The position numbers were made by a program, and so were the translations under genes. The notes under the pieces were generated by a model, which made no database searches, was not told where the DNA came from, and saw only the letters and a program-made list of their open reading frames with translations. 64,000 nucleotides of DNA from Volutella citrinella (taxonomy: Eukaryota; Ascomycota; Sordariomycetes; Hypocreales; Nectriaceae). The stretch covers positions 4,216,001-4,280,000 of the forward strand of contig JAWZSP010000005.1 of assembly GCA_034401135.1 (NCBI GenBank), in the 5' to 3' direction. Each line of letters begins with the position of its first letter. Within the stretch, counting starts at the first letter, position 1. Positions 22,648-32,205 of the stretch are shown piece by piece.

Positions 22648-23488
22648 ATGTCATTCTACTGTGGCACTTGTTCCAGGGAGTTTTACACCTGGGGGGCTCG
22701 AAAGCAACATATGAACGACACAGGGCACTACCACCAGGGTGTCCATCATACCCAATACCACGACAGAAATGGGAACCAAGTGAATAGCATCTATATCGAT
22801 AATGGGACTGTTGCATGCGACTTTTGTGACTGGACATTCTGGACAGACAAACAACTAGACCGCCATCTCGACAAATACCACGCCTACTGCTCAGATTGCG
22901 ATCGTTACTTTGGGAACGAGTATGATCTCAACCAGGTGAGAAAGGACCCCGTACTTGCCCTGGAAGCTGCACAACTGATCAACTTGATAGCATCTCAATT
23001 CACAGATCCATCAAAGCGACGGGATCGAATGCCCGTTCTGTAACCAGACCCAAAACACAGCCACCGGGCTCGTTCATCACCTCGAGCGGGGTTGCTGCCC
23101 CAACGCGCCTCTCAACCGCGATCGACTGTACCAAGCGATTCGAGACCGAGACCCGGAGGGCGTTATCACAGAGAATGGGCTGCAGCGGGAGGGTTCGCCC
23201 TCGTGTGAAGCGACAGAACAGTCATGGAACCCCGAACGGCGAGCGTACCAATGCTACTTCTGCCAGAATACCTACCGCACTCTGCAGCATTTGAACCAGC
23301 ACCTTTCTTCTCCAGTCCATCAGCAGATCTTGTACCATTGCCCCAGCAGAAGCTGTGGTAGGACTTTCACAACGCTTGCGGGAACAATCAATCACCTAGA
23401 GAGCGAGTCTTGTGGTTTTACTCGGTTTGAGATTATGCAGACGGAGGTCCGTGACTTGGTGGCATCGAATCGACAGCTCAAGTTTTGA
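22648..23488 (+). CDS. C2H2-type zinc-finger protein
   Basis: Two exons, 22648-22935 and 23006-23488, give 256 residues. The 70-nt intron (GTGAGA..TTCACAG) is phase 0 and falls inside a finger. Cys/His pairs run through the whole chain: CGTCSREF..H..H (from residue 5), CDFCDWTFWTDKQLDRH, CSDCDRYF, ECPFCNQT..HH, QCYFCQNTYRTLQHLNQH and CPSRSCGRTF..NHLESESC. Some fingers are non-canonical, with variable spacing or Cys as last ligand. This spacing pattern and the C-terminal ESCGFTRFE resemble a family of small fungal C2H2 proteins of unknown role. Nucleic-acid binding is likely but not proven. The ATG at 22648 was chosen because the codon before it is GTG. Confidence 0.75.
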
Positions 23489-24182
23489 CACGCAAGAACT
23501 TTGAGCCAACTTTGGAGACCTGCAAGTCAATTTGGCTGAGATTTATAGATGCTGGTCGCACGGAAATCCATGACTGGGATTTGTCAGAATTGGTCATTTT
23601 GTTGTGTTATTTCAGAGGCTGGAGACTTGCTTGATGAGGATCTAGTGGTCAAGGATGGGCAGGACAGCCTGTAACAGCGAGGCCTACATGGACTCTTCGA
23701 CATTCACGAGAGTAATTAGAAACCAAAGAAGTGAATCCTTTGAACTGAACATGTATGTGGTTGCTCCCAGTCTGTTGAATTTGGCAATATGGCCCGTGCT
23801 GGCATCAACGGCTGGCCAAGCTCTGAGAGATGGCTCTGGAGCGAATACCCAACCACAGTCACATGAGCTCAGTTGGGAATTGACATGTGCGATATCCCTA
23901 GCATCATGTGAGAATTTGGTACCCGGATACTATGAGGAAACCTATTCCGGGCTGCGAGGCGGGATGATATCAGAAGGCGACACTACGACGCATCAATGAC
24001 GCCACTGCATTTTTGGCACCTGGGGACAGACAGATGGAAATGTCATAGGAAACCATCAGTGGCTGATGCGGGGATCCTGTCGATTTGGCTTAAAAGGCAC
24101 GAGGTCCTCGTGATTTACAAACCAGAACTGTCGCAATTCACCACTGGCGCATCACGACACGAGAATTATAACACCGCCCAAC
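23489..24182. other. Intergenic region, no gene seen
   Basis: 694 bases between two plus-strand genes. One 114-codon frame (23655-23999) has no recognisable feature. The stretch should contain the zinc-finger gene's 3' flank and the next promoter. Confidence 0.45.
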
Positions 24183-24554
24183 ATGTCCGCCGTTATTCGC
24201 AGCTGCATCGTCCGACCCGCCGCGCTCCGACCCAACCTTCTTCCGGGGTTGAGGGCCACCCGGCGGGGCCTCACGGGCTCTAGCGCAACCCGCCAGACCG
24301 CCGATCTGGGCTCGAGGCCGACCAGACCAGGCTCCAGCCTTCCGCCAAAGGGACCGTAAGTGCATCGTTTGGATGCCTAAGTATACGAGACGGGCTAAGA
24401 CATTGCTGCTAACACGGCCACCAGAACCAACTACTTTGCCATGGGCCTGGCGGGCGTCGGCGTTGGCTTCGTCTTCTATTACCTTATGAGCTCGCCCGAG
24501 AAACCCAAGGACTCGCCGATGGGCAGAGACCCGACGAAGAATGCCAAGGCATAA
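24183..24554 (+). CDS. Small single-pass protein with mitochondrial-type presequence
   Basis: Two exons, 24183-24355 and 24425-24554, encode 100 residues. The 69-nt intron has a clean donor (GTAAGT), a branch site (GCTAACAC) and CACCAG as acceptor, and splits a Pro codon. The first ~35 residues are rich in Arg, Leu and Ser without acidic residues (MSAVIRSCIVRPAALRP and on), as in a mitochondrial targeting presequence. After a Pro/Gly/Ser linker comes one membrane helix, YFAMGLAGVGVGFVFYYLM, then a short charged tail ending KNAKA. The layout suggests a small inner-membrane protein or assembly factor. I do not recognise the family. The splice signals and frame make it credible as a gene despite its size. 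Confidence 0.6.
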
Positions 24555-25171
24555 TCAAGGGAGGGAGCTCGGAATGGGATCGATCAGATCAAGGAGGCAG
24601 GGAAGGAGGCCGTTGCCGTCAGACGGACCCCTGCGCGATGGCGTAAGCTCTTTGTGTAGGTCCAGGCATCTCTCGAAGGAAGGAATCCACTACAGACTGT
24701 AAAGCAGGATAGCTGGTAGGAAGACGAGATGAAATGCGGAAATCCACTAATTGTTCTTGCTATCGGTGCCTGGATGGCTGGCTTGTCCCAATCCGACCCC
24801 AGTATTTGCAGCCAGAACGGAGAGGCCGCCAGACCACGCCACGTGAGAGGCAGCGAAAACCAGCTGCCCAAAGCGGGACCGCGTCATCGCCTACGAGTCT
24901 ACCATACTCCGACGCTTGCGATTCAGCCTTACGGGTGAGCACCCTGTAAGTATAGCACCAATGGGGAAAGATGGCGCGAGGGGGAGGGGTTTGTGATGGA
25001 TGGAATACGGCAGCATACGGTGCAGATAAAACCCACCCGACAGCTGCTCTCCAGCATCACATCTTACTGTCGCTGCACTGCCGCCCAACGTTGCTACCTC
25101 TTAATCCGGATTCACTCTAATTTCCCGTCTTTGCTGCGCTGGACGGTGTCGGCAGCAGAGCCACCGTCGCC
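24555..25171. other. Intergenic region, no gene seen
   Basis: 617 bases containing the 3' flank of the small mitochondrial-type gene and the promoter of the ankyrin gene. No coding region or repeat stands out. Confidence 0.45.
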
Positions 25172-27277
25172 ATGGACAACTTCTCCGTCATTTCCCTCAC
25201 GTCGCTGCTGTCGACCATGTCGCACCGCACCGTCTCGAGCCTGGATGAGCTCAATGAGCTTGTCGAGGCCCTCGAGCGGCAGGGCAGCCCGGCGCCCGCA
25301 TCGTCGCCGCTGCCGCAATGCGCCGACATCCTGCGCGGCTTCCTGCTGCATCTGCCCAAGCTCGAGGCGGCTCTGCAGGGCACGTCAGTCATTTCCAAGC
25401 AGATGCAGACGTGCATGAGCCAGTCTCTGCGGTCGTGCGACGGCGTCACTGCCGTGCTAAGCAAGAAGATTATGTGCCTCGACGCCCACGCCGTCGCCAA
25501 TGTTCCCGAGTCCTCGGTGAACGACTTCATGGGCTACGACGCCGCAGCGGTGCTTGCGTACGGCGAATTGTTTGCACTGTTCAAGTCAATCCTCGGCTTG
25601 TGGGTAGTGCCTGTGGAAAAGATGTGATGACGCTGCTAATTGTTCTGCCGCAGGCCCGACGCAACCACCCAAGACGCTGCTTTAAGCAAGCCAAGCAACA
25701 AGAAGATAATTGATAGGGCGGCAAACGCCTCTGTTACCGCGGCCGCGACGAAGGCGGCAACGCTGGATACTAGTGCATCGCCAATAATTGCTTCTAGCAG
25801 CAAAGGACCTCTCCCTGGAAGCGAAGCCCCAGCTCCTCACTACGCTGGCGCTCCAGGCTACGAGGCGGCAACCTCCTCACAATCACCGACGGGCGGGTCA
25901 TCAGGCTCGGGCTCGGGCTTCGCAGGGGCGTGGTCCTCGCTGACGAGCTCCGTCAAGGCCCTGGCCTCGGGCATTGCGTGGTCCAAACCGGACCCTCTCG
26001 CGACTGCGATCTGTCAGGCCATACTCCGCGGAGACCTGCAGCAAGTTTCGGGACTGCTGGGCCAGGGTGCCAAAATCGATGGGAGAAACGAGGAGGGCCA
26101 CACACCCATGAGTTGCGCGGTCCTGGCCAACAACACGGCTGCAGTGCAACTCCTGCTCGCTGCGGGCGCCGACATTGAGTCGGCCGACTGGTCCAAGATG
26201 CCGCCGCTGTTCCTAGCAGCGTCCGTTGGAAACATCGAGGTTGCCAGCCTCCTAATCAGCAAGGGTGCAAACATGAACGCCAAGAGCTGGTCGGGCCAGC
26301 CGTACTTTGTGGAAGTCGTTGCGGCCGAGAACATCACCGGCGTCCGATTCATGCTGGAGCACGGGGCGAACGCGGACACGACGAGCGGGTCGGGCCGGCC
26401 AGTCATCGCGCAGGCGATGAAGAAGAACAACTTCGACCTTGTCCGGCTGCTGCTGCAGTATGGCGCCAGCGCAAATGCGAATGATTTGTCGGGAAACCCG
26501 CTGCTCGTGATGGCAGCCAACGCAGACCTGGACAACATGGCCATGGTCAGGATGCTCCTGGACAACGGCGCCAAGGCGAACTGCAGGACGCTGAGCGGGC
26601 CGACGCTCATGATGGACTCGCTGTCGAGACACAAGTTGGACCTTGCGTACCTGCTGCTCGAGCGCGGCGCCGATGCTGGTGCCCGCGACAACATGGGGGC
26701 GACACCCTTGGTCTTCGTCATCAAGGACAAGAAGTTCAGCGAGGCAGAAAAGATCGAGACGGTGCGGCGGCTCCTCGTGGCGGGGGCGTCTGCGTCGTCA
26801 TCGGACAACAGCGCCATCGGGCACGCCATGGAGCTGGGCAACACTGAGTTGATTCGGATGCTGCTCCGGAACGGAGCCAAGACGAAGAAGCAGATGGAAA
26901 GCGGCGAGACGCTGCTGCTACACGCCATTGTGCATGGCCGCGTCGACCAGGCGCGGCTGCTGCTCGAGCACGGCGCCGACGCAAACGCCTCGGACAAGAA
27001 GGGTCGCACGCCTCTGATGCAGGCTATTATCAGGCAGAATATCGAGCTGATCCGCCTGCTCCGCCAGAACGCAGCTGATCTCAACGTCGGCGGCAGCATT
27101 ACGCCCAGCGAGCTGGCCAGCGCAATCAATAACCCGGGCATCTTGGCGGCCATGGGCATGACGCCGCCTCCGCCTCCAGCCGCCCCCGCGCCGTCGACGA
27201 GCCGGCAGCAGACACCGCGACCGGCGCGGTCACACTCGCCGCCGCCAAACTACAATGCCGCCGTGGGGAAGAACTGA
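25172..27277 (+). CDS. Ankyrin-repeat protein
   Basis: Two exons, 25172-25599 and 25654-27277, give 683 residues; the 54-nt intron (GTGGGT..GCTAAT..GCCGCAG) splits a Leu codon. Residues 1-145 form a helical, Leu-rich N-terminal region. Residues ~160-270 are low-complexity Ala/Ser/Gly/Pro. From about residue 270 to 640 there are around eleven ankyrin repeats with the usual G-x-TPL..A and LLL..GA(D/N) elements, for example QLLLAAGADIESADW and RLLLEHGADANASD. The C-terminus is Pro-rich (PPPPPAAPAPSTSRQQ). Such proteins are protein-binding scaffolds; partner and location cannot be read here. The gene is convergent with the PLP synthase glutaminase gene, 147 bp away. Confidence 0.9.
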
Positions 27278-27424
27278 GCAACGAGGCCACGGGACACGGG
27301 CCCTCCAGGGAGTCTTGGAATAAACGATGTTAGATACCCCTTGTACATTTTTCTGGGAGACAGGCAACAGGCGTCATGGGAGCATTCTACATTTGTGTAT
27401 TATTCTATTAGTATTCTAAAATTT

Positions 27425-28235
27425 CTAGACCTGGTTTATTATCTGCTTCAGCCACCAGACGTGTATCCGCGCATCGCTCGTCAGCTCCGGGTGGAAGCTC
27501 ATGCCCATGACGTTGCCCTGCCGCACCGCGACGATGTCGCCCGAGCCGTCCTTTGTGACGGCCTGCGACACGCCGGCCTTCATCTTGTCGAGGCGGCCCG
27601 GCAGCTCGGCCAGGACCTGCACGGGCTGGCGCTCGTCGCCGGCGGCCAGGGGCAGCACCTCCTCGACGACGGGCGCGCGGATGAAGACGCCGGGGAATGT
27701 CGATGTTGACGGCGAGCCCGGCGCGTCACCCCGTAGAAAGGGCAGGTCGAGGCCGGACTCGAAGCTCTCGACCTGGCGGCCAAAGTGGTTGCGGTGGACG
27801 CGGACAGAGATGCCGCCGATGAGCTCCTGGCCGCCCTTCTTGGTGCCGTTTGCCTCGTCCGAGAGAAGGATGAGGCCGGCGCATGTGCCCCAAGTCGGTT
27901 TCTTTTGCACCCTGCAAAGCAAAGAGGTTAGCTACGTGGACAGAGAGATTGAGCGGCCGAGAGTCGGATACATACTTAACAAAGTCTCGCAGAGGCTCGA
28001 GCAGGCCCGATTGCGCGGCCACCAGGGCCATAGTGGTGCTTTCGCCGCCTGGGATTATGAGCGCATCTGCTCGTGCTAGGTCCTCCTTATTGCGGACCTC
28101 GATGAAGGCGAGTTTCTTGCTAAACAGCGCCGTGTCCGGGTCGGTCGCCAGCAGCTCGGCGGCCTTGCGCAGCAGATCGAGGTGCTCGTGGAATCCTCCT
28201 TGCAGGGCGAGGACGCCCACCGTCAGGCTCATCAT
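27425..28235 (-). CDS. PDX2: Pyridoxal 5'-phosphate synthase glutaminase subunit (PdxT/Sno1/Pdx2)
   Basis: Two exons on the minus strand (28235-27976, 27911-27425) give 248 residues; the 64-nt intron has donor GTATGT and acceptor TTTGCAG. It is a class I glutamine amidotransferase: LALQGGFHEHL at the N-terminus, PGGESTTM (62-69) forming the oxyanion region, the nucleophile Cys97 in WGTCAGL, and the His227/Glu229 pair in SFHPELT. The protein hydrolyses glutamine and channels ammonia to the PdxS subunit for vitamin B6 (PLP) synthesis in the cytosol. The synthase partner lies 1.6 kb away, divergently transcribed, as is usual for SNO/SNZ genes. Start: the frame extends upstream only to non-ATG codons, and the ATG at 28235 is immediately followed by a second ATG. 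Confidence 0.95.
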
Positions 28236-28465
28236 CTTGGGCAGTGGTTCTACGCGCAACGCGACGGGGAGGAGTGAAGTGAGGCGACAACGTCGTTCTT
28301 GTCAGGGCTCTGGAGGTGTTGTAAGTTGTCGCGCCCTGCGCATGGGGATCCGCCGTGGGTTGGAGACGCAGCGCGTGCTTGCACCGGGGACTTGCAGCGA
28401 GCCTGCAGTGGATGGGAGCCAGAAACAGCAGTTCCGACGCTAGGCGCTAGGTGCAGCGCCCGCCC

Positions 28466-28509
28466 ATGCAGCCGCCATGTAGCCGCCATGCAGCCGCCCT
28501 GCAGCCGGG
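28466..28509. repeat. Four-copy 11-bp tandem repeat in the PLP synthase promoter region
   Basis: Unit atgcagccgcc at 28466, 28477, 28488 and 28499; copies 2 and 4 differ by one and by three bases (atgtagccgcc, ctgcagccggg). The spacing is close to one helical turn, so each copy would face the same side of the DNA. It is 231-274 bp upstream of the glutaminase start codon. Confidence 0.75.
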
Positions 28510-29627
28510 CCACGGAGTGCTTAAAGTGGAAACCGGCGCCCCCCATCCGGCCGTTGACGGGTCCCGATTCTGCCCGCATCGCCGCCGCCACCCACCCCGC
28601 GCCCCAGTGACCTCCCCCGTGCCCACAGAGAACAAAGGGGCCCGCGGCACCGAGTCAGCCAAGGAATAGTCATGGATCGCCCTAGCGAGGTCTTAGCGGG
28701 CGCTCAGCGGGCGTCGGTTCCCCGTGGAGTGCGCTGCAGCGCCGGCCGCGGACTCGGGCGGGGCTTTCAGGGTCACCCGGGGGACCGGGTCAAGTTTCTT
28801 GGCTTGTAAGTGCCGACACCTGATCGGGAAGCTGCGCGGCTGGCATGGTGCGTGGCATTGGGCTATGTGGTAATAAAATGCACCGCCAATTTCCGAGGGT
28901 ACGGTGTTGCCTAGGCAGAGGGCGCAAGTTCTTTGTGAGAGGAGGGCGGAGTTGAAATCACACGACATGCACGACGTGCAGGCGGAGTTGTCATGACGCA
29001 CGTCTCGGTGGTCCGGTCGCGAGATTCGGCGGCACAGTCAGATACGGATGCAGGTCGACAGCGGCATGCAAGATGGCAGAGACTGGTTAGCCCAGCCGAC
29101 ACCGTTGTGCTCGCTGCGACCTAGCACCAGCCAGCGTCGCAAGGGTTGCTGTGCTGAGGGAATTGAATTTTCTAGACGCATACCCGACAACACCAAAGGA
29201 AACCGCTTGTAGCCGCCAAGGGTCCAGGCTGCTCGACACAGATTGGCTGAGCCGTGTCCCTCCCTCCGACAAGCCCAAGCCACTGCCTTCCCCCCCCGCA
29301 CCAATTGATACAGTACATTGCGTGGACATCAAGGGGGATCGGCCAGGAGGGTGCCAGGGCCGGTCGAGGTGGGCTGTGAGCCGTCTGCAACTTAGAGCCG
29401 CCGGAGCCGTCGCTCTGCAAATTAACTTTGGTCGTCCGACGGATCCTGCAGCCTGGGTATTAGCTTGGTTACTCCGTTTGTGCACTCCGACCTCATGCAC
29501 CGAGTCAATCCGTGGAGGTCCGACTCCGTGGGGTTTCTGCCGCAGGACGGTGCAACAAGTCGCTGGCTGATGACTCGACTGGTCGTTCTGCTGCTGCTTG
29601 GCCCCGGATATCTATCTTTGCCACCAC

Positions 29628-29728
29628 TATAAAGACTCGAAGCCACCTGACTTGTGTCAACTGCAGCCCATCCGCAAGTAGCAAAGACTGTCTCGCATCC
29701 CTCCCCCACCAGAGGAAAACTTTATATA
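29628..29728 (+). promoter_or_regulatory. TATA-like elements upstream of the PLP synthase gene
   Basis: TATAAAG lies at 29628-29634, about 195 bp before the ATG, and TTTATATACA at about 29720-29730, about 100 bp before it. Both are in plausible positions for core promoter elements. The sequence after them is C/A-rich, as is common in fungal leaders. Which one is used cannot be told without 5' end data. Confidence 0.45.
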
Positions 29729-29826
29729 CACACGAATTCTTCCACTTATATACGCTCTCCAACCCTTCTCCGACATTCATCACCATCACCACTCTCGAGC
29801 AACCACAACCTACATCCTCTCCAACC

Positions 29827-30750
29827 ATGACCAACGAAACTGCTACCCCTGCCAACGGCAGCAAGTCGTCCTTTGCCGTCAAGGCCGGCCTGGCCCAGAT
29901 GCTCAAGGGCGGCGTCATCATGGACGTGACCAACGCCGAGCAGGCCCGCATCGCCGAGGAGGCGGGCGCCTGCGCCGTCATGGCCCTGGAGCGCGTGCCG
30001 GCAGACATCCGCAAGGACGGCGGCGTGGCGCGCATGTCGGACCCGGCCATGATCAAGGAGATCCAGGAAGCCGTGACCATCCCCGTCATGGCCAAGGCGC
30101 GCATCGGCCACTTCGTCGAGTGCCAGATCCTCGAGGCGCTGGGCGTCGACTACATTGACGAGAGCGAGGTGCTCACACCGGCCGACGACGAGAGCCACGT
30201 CGAGAAGAGCCCGTACAGCGTGCCATTTGTGTGCGGCTGCCGCAACCTGGGCGAGGCACTCCGCCGCATCGCCGAGGGCGCCGCCATGATCCGCACAAAG
30301 GGCGAGGCCGGCACTGGCGACGTGGTGGAGGCTGTGCGCCACATGAAGACAGTCAACCGACAGATCGCACAAGCCAAGGCGGCGCTGGCCGAGGGCGGAG
30401 TCGTGCGCATCCGCGAGATGGCGCGCGAGCTCGAGGTGGACGCCGAGCTGCTGCGCCAGACGGCCGAGCTGGGCCGCCTGCCCGTCGTCAACTTCGCGGC
30501 CGGAGGTGTCGCCACCCCGGCTGACGCTGCTCTCATGATGCAGCTGGGCTGCGACGGCGTCTTCGTCGGCAGCGGCATCTTCAAGTCGGGCGACCCGGCT
30601 AAGCGCGCAAAGGCTATTGTCCAGGCCACGACGCACTTCCGCGACGCAAAGGTGCTGGCTGAGTGCAGCAAGGGGCTGGGCGAGGCCATGGTCGGCATCA
30701 ACTGCGACACCATGAAGCCTGAGGAGAAGCTGGCCGTCCGAGGATGGTGA
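29827..30750 (+). CDS. PDX1: Pyridoxal 5'-phosphate synthase subunit (PdxS/Snz1/Pdx1)
   Basis: An intronless 307-residue protein of the highly conserved PdxS family. MDVTNAEQA with Asp33, [10 protein letters not shown] with the Schiff-base Lys90, [13 protein letters not shown], and the second catalytic lysine Lys158 in [12 protein letters not shown] are all present. So are the phosphate-binding loops [12 protein letters not shown] and GVFVGSGIF. The enzyme builds PLP from ribose 5-phosphate, glyceraldehyde 3-phosphate and ammonia supplied by the glutaminase subunit. The family forms a 12-mer decorated by glutaminase subunits. The frame is open well upstream, but the ATG at 29827 (ctccaaccATG) begins the normal N-terminus. 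Divergent from its partner gene, it may share regulation with it. Confidence 0.97.
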   Translation: MTNETATPANGSKSSFAVKAGLAQMLKGGVIMDVTNAEQARIAEEAGACAVMALERVPADIRKDGGVARMSDPAMIKEIQEAVTIPVMAKARIGHFVECQILEALGVDYIDESEVLTPADDESHVEKSPYSVPFVCGCRNLGEALRRIAEGAAMIRTKGEAGTGDVVEAVRHMKTVNRQIAQAKAALAEGGVVRIREMARELEVDAELLRQTAELGRLPVVNFAAGGVATPADAALMMQLGCDGVFVGSGIFKSGDPAKRAKAIVQATTHFRDAKVLAECSKGLGEAMVGINCDTMKPEEKLAVRGW

Positions 30751-31397
30751 GGGGAAGCCGTGGTGGCAAGTTGAATGATGAACTACTGTTGTTGTTGTTG
30801 TATTGCTTGCTGCATTGGCAGACGGGTCCTCGCGTGCATTGGAGCATGCCGAAAAAAGTCATGATTAGTCGGATGAAATAAGCGAATATATCTTGTAGCC
30901 TGCGCTTGCAGTGCTATGTAATGAAGCCTTGTTGCCCTTGTTGTGCCGGATGATACTCATTATGACCTAGGACGGCATTGATGTGTGAAGACTGCTGGCT
31001 GCTGGACATTGAAATGCAAATATGTTTTGTATACCAGCCTGCTCGAGAATACCATCTCGCAGCTTGCAAGTCGCCTTTCGAGAGTGCGGGTTGGGGTTGG
31101 GGTTGTCATGACAAGGTAGTCGATCCTCAAGGGACAGCACGTGCACTTCATGGGACACAGCCAGGGGCAATTGGACTGCGCAAACTCAATACTGTCCTTC
31201 TCTCTGCCATTGACCGTCAATGGAATTCTCGGCTATCTTGATGGTGTCTCGCTTCGTCTCTCCCCCGACCCCGGATTTGACCCACCCCGCAATCTAAATG
31301 CTGTTGCCTTGTACGACCCGCCCCTTTTGCTTCAACACTTGAACTCGAAGACTGTTCCACCGCAGGAGACTGAGCCACCCGCCGAAAGAGAAATAAA
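30751..31397. other. Intergenic region, no gene seen
   Basis: 647 bases between two plus-strand genes. It contains (TTG)n at about 30787-30800 and a short TTGGGG run near 31090-31104. The rest is the 3' flank of the PLP synthase gene and the promoter of the next gene. Confidence 0.5.
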
Positions 31398-32125
31398 ATG
31401 GCAGTAATAGAGATTGACGCATATTCCGACTTCGTTTGCGCGGTAAGGTATCCCATTTTGTTCTCTAGCAGACCGTACTCATCAATCCACAGTGGTGCTA
31501 CATCGGCAAGCGGAAGCTGGACATGGCCATCTCCCTGTACCAGAAGACGTACCCTGGCGGCAAACAAGATGTATTTGCCATCAAATGGCGGCCCTATTAC
31601 CTCAACTACGGTCCGGCTACGCACAGCGTCGACAAGGCCGAGGTGGCGGACGTGAGACTGAGCGGCATGACCGAGGAGCAGCGAACCAAGCTATACCAGC
31701 GCATGAACCAGATTGGCCGCGCCGTCGGCATCAACTTCAGCCCAGGCGGCAAGATTGGGAACACCCGCCAGGCGCATCGACTGGTGCATCTAAGCGAGGA
31801 CAAGCCGTCCGAGGTGCGTGACGCGCTCATCGAAGGCATCTATCGGGCGTACCACGAACTGGAGCAGGACATTTCGTCCGACGAGGTGCTCCGCGACGTC
31901 GCCATCAAGGCTGGGCTCGGCGCTGAAGAAGTAAACGCGTGGCTGGCGTCGGACACAGGACTTGATGAGGTCGACGAAGCAGCCGAGGCAAGCAAGGAGG
32001 CCACTGCGGGCAAAGGAGTGCCCTTGTACGTGGTCCAGGGAACGCACCGCATCGACGGCGCCCAGGACGCGCAGGACTTCATGGAGGCGTTCATCAGTGC
32101 AAGGGAGAGGGCGCTTCAAGCGTGA
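31398..32125 (+). CDS. DsbA/FrnE-type thioredoxin-fold oxidoreductase
   Basis: Two exons, 31398-31442 and 31493-32125, give 225 residues. The 50-nt intron (GTAAGG..CCACAG) is phase 0 and splits the active site: exon 1 ends VCA and exon 2 begins WCYIGKRKL. The joined motif is C14-A-W-C17; relatives usually have C-P-W-C. Downstream blocks fit the FrnE/2-hydroxychromene-2-carboxylate isomerase-like DsbA family: WRPYYLNY, GRAVGINFSPGGKIGNTRQAH, the helical insert, and the cis-Pro region GVPLYVV. A cytosolic disulfide or glutathione-linked redox role is inferred from the family. The gene is convergent with the ACC-deaminase-like gene, 80 bp between stop codons. The 15-codon first exon is easily missed by gene finders. 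Confidence 0.85.
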
Positions 32126-32205
32126 ATTCATGTTCCATTCGTGGCTAAAATCTAACAACCGCTTCCTGCTTTCTCACCGGGGGGGATATCTTACACGTCA
32201 CTATT

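Larger units (their letters stand above)
28236..29826. other. Divergent promoter region of the PLP synthase pair
   Basis: 1591 bp between the start codons of the glutaminase and synthase genes. It contains four 11-bp tandem repeats near the glutaminase side (28466-28509) and TATA-like elements near the synthase side (29628 and about 29720). No coding region is supported. A 5' leader intron for either gene cannot be excluded from sequence alone. Confidence 0.6.

Noticed and set aside
26014..27159. 381-codon open frame antisense to the ankyrin gene
   Set aside because: It mirrors the repeated, GC-rich ankyrin codons, is Ser/Arg/Ala-rich and shows no domain.
29746..30636. 296-codon open frame antisense to the PLP synthase gene
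   Set aside because: Shadow of a strongly conserved gene; the His/Val/Ala-rich product has no domain.
31088..31104. TTGGGG repeats resembling a ciliate-type telomere unit
   Set aside because: Only two to three copies inside ordinary intergenic DNA; fungal telomeres are normally TTAGGG, so this is chance.
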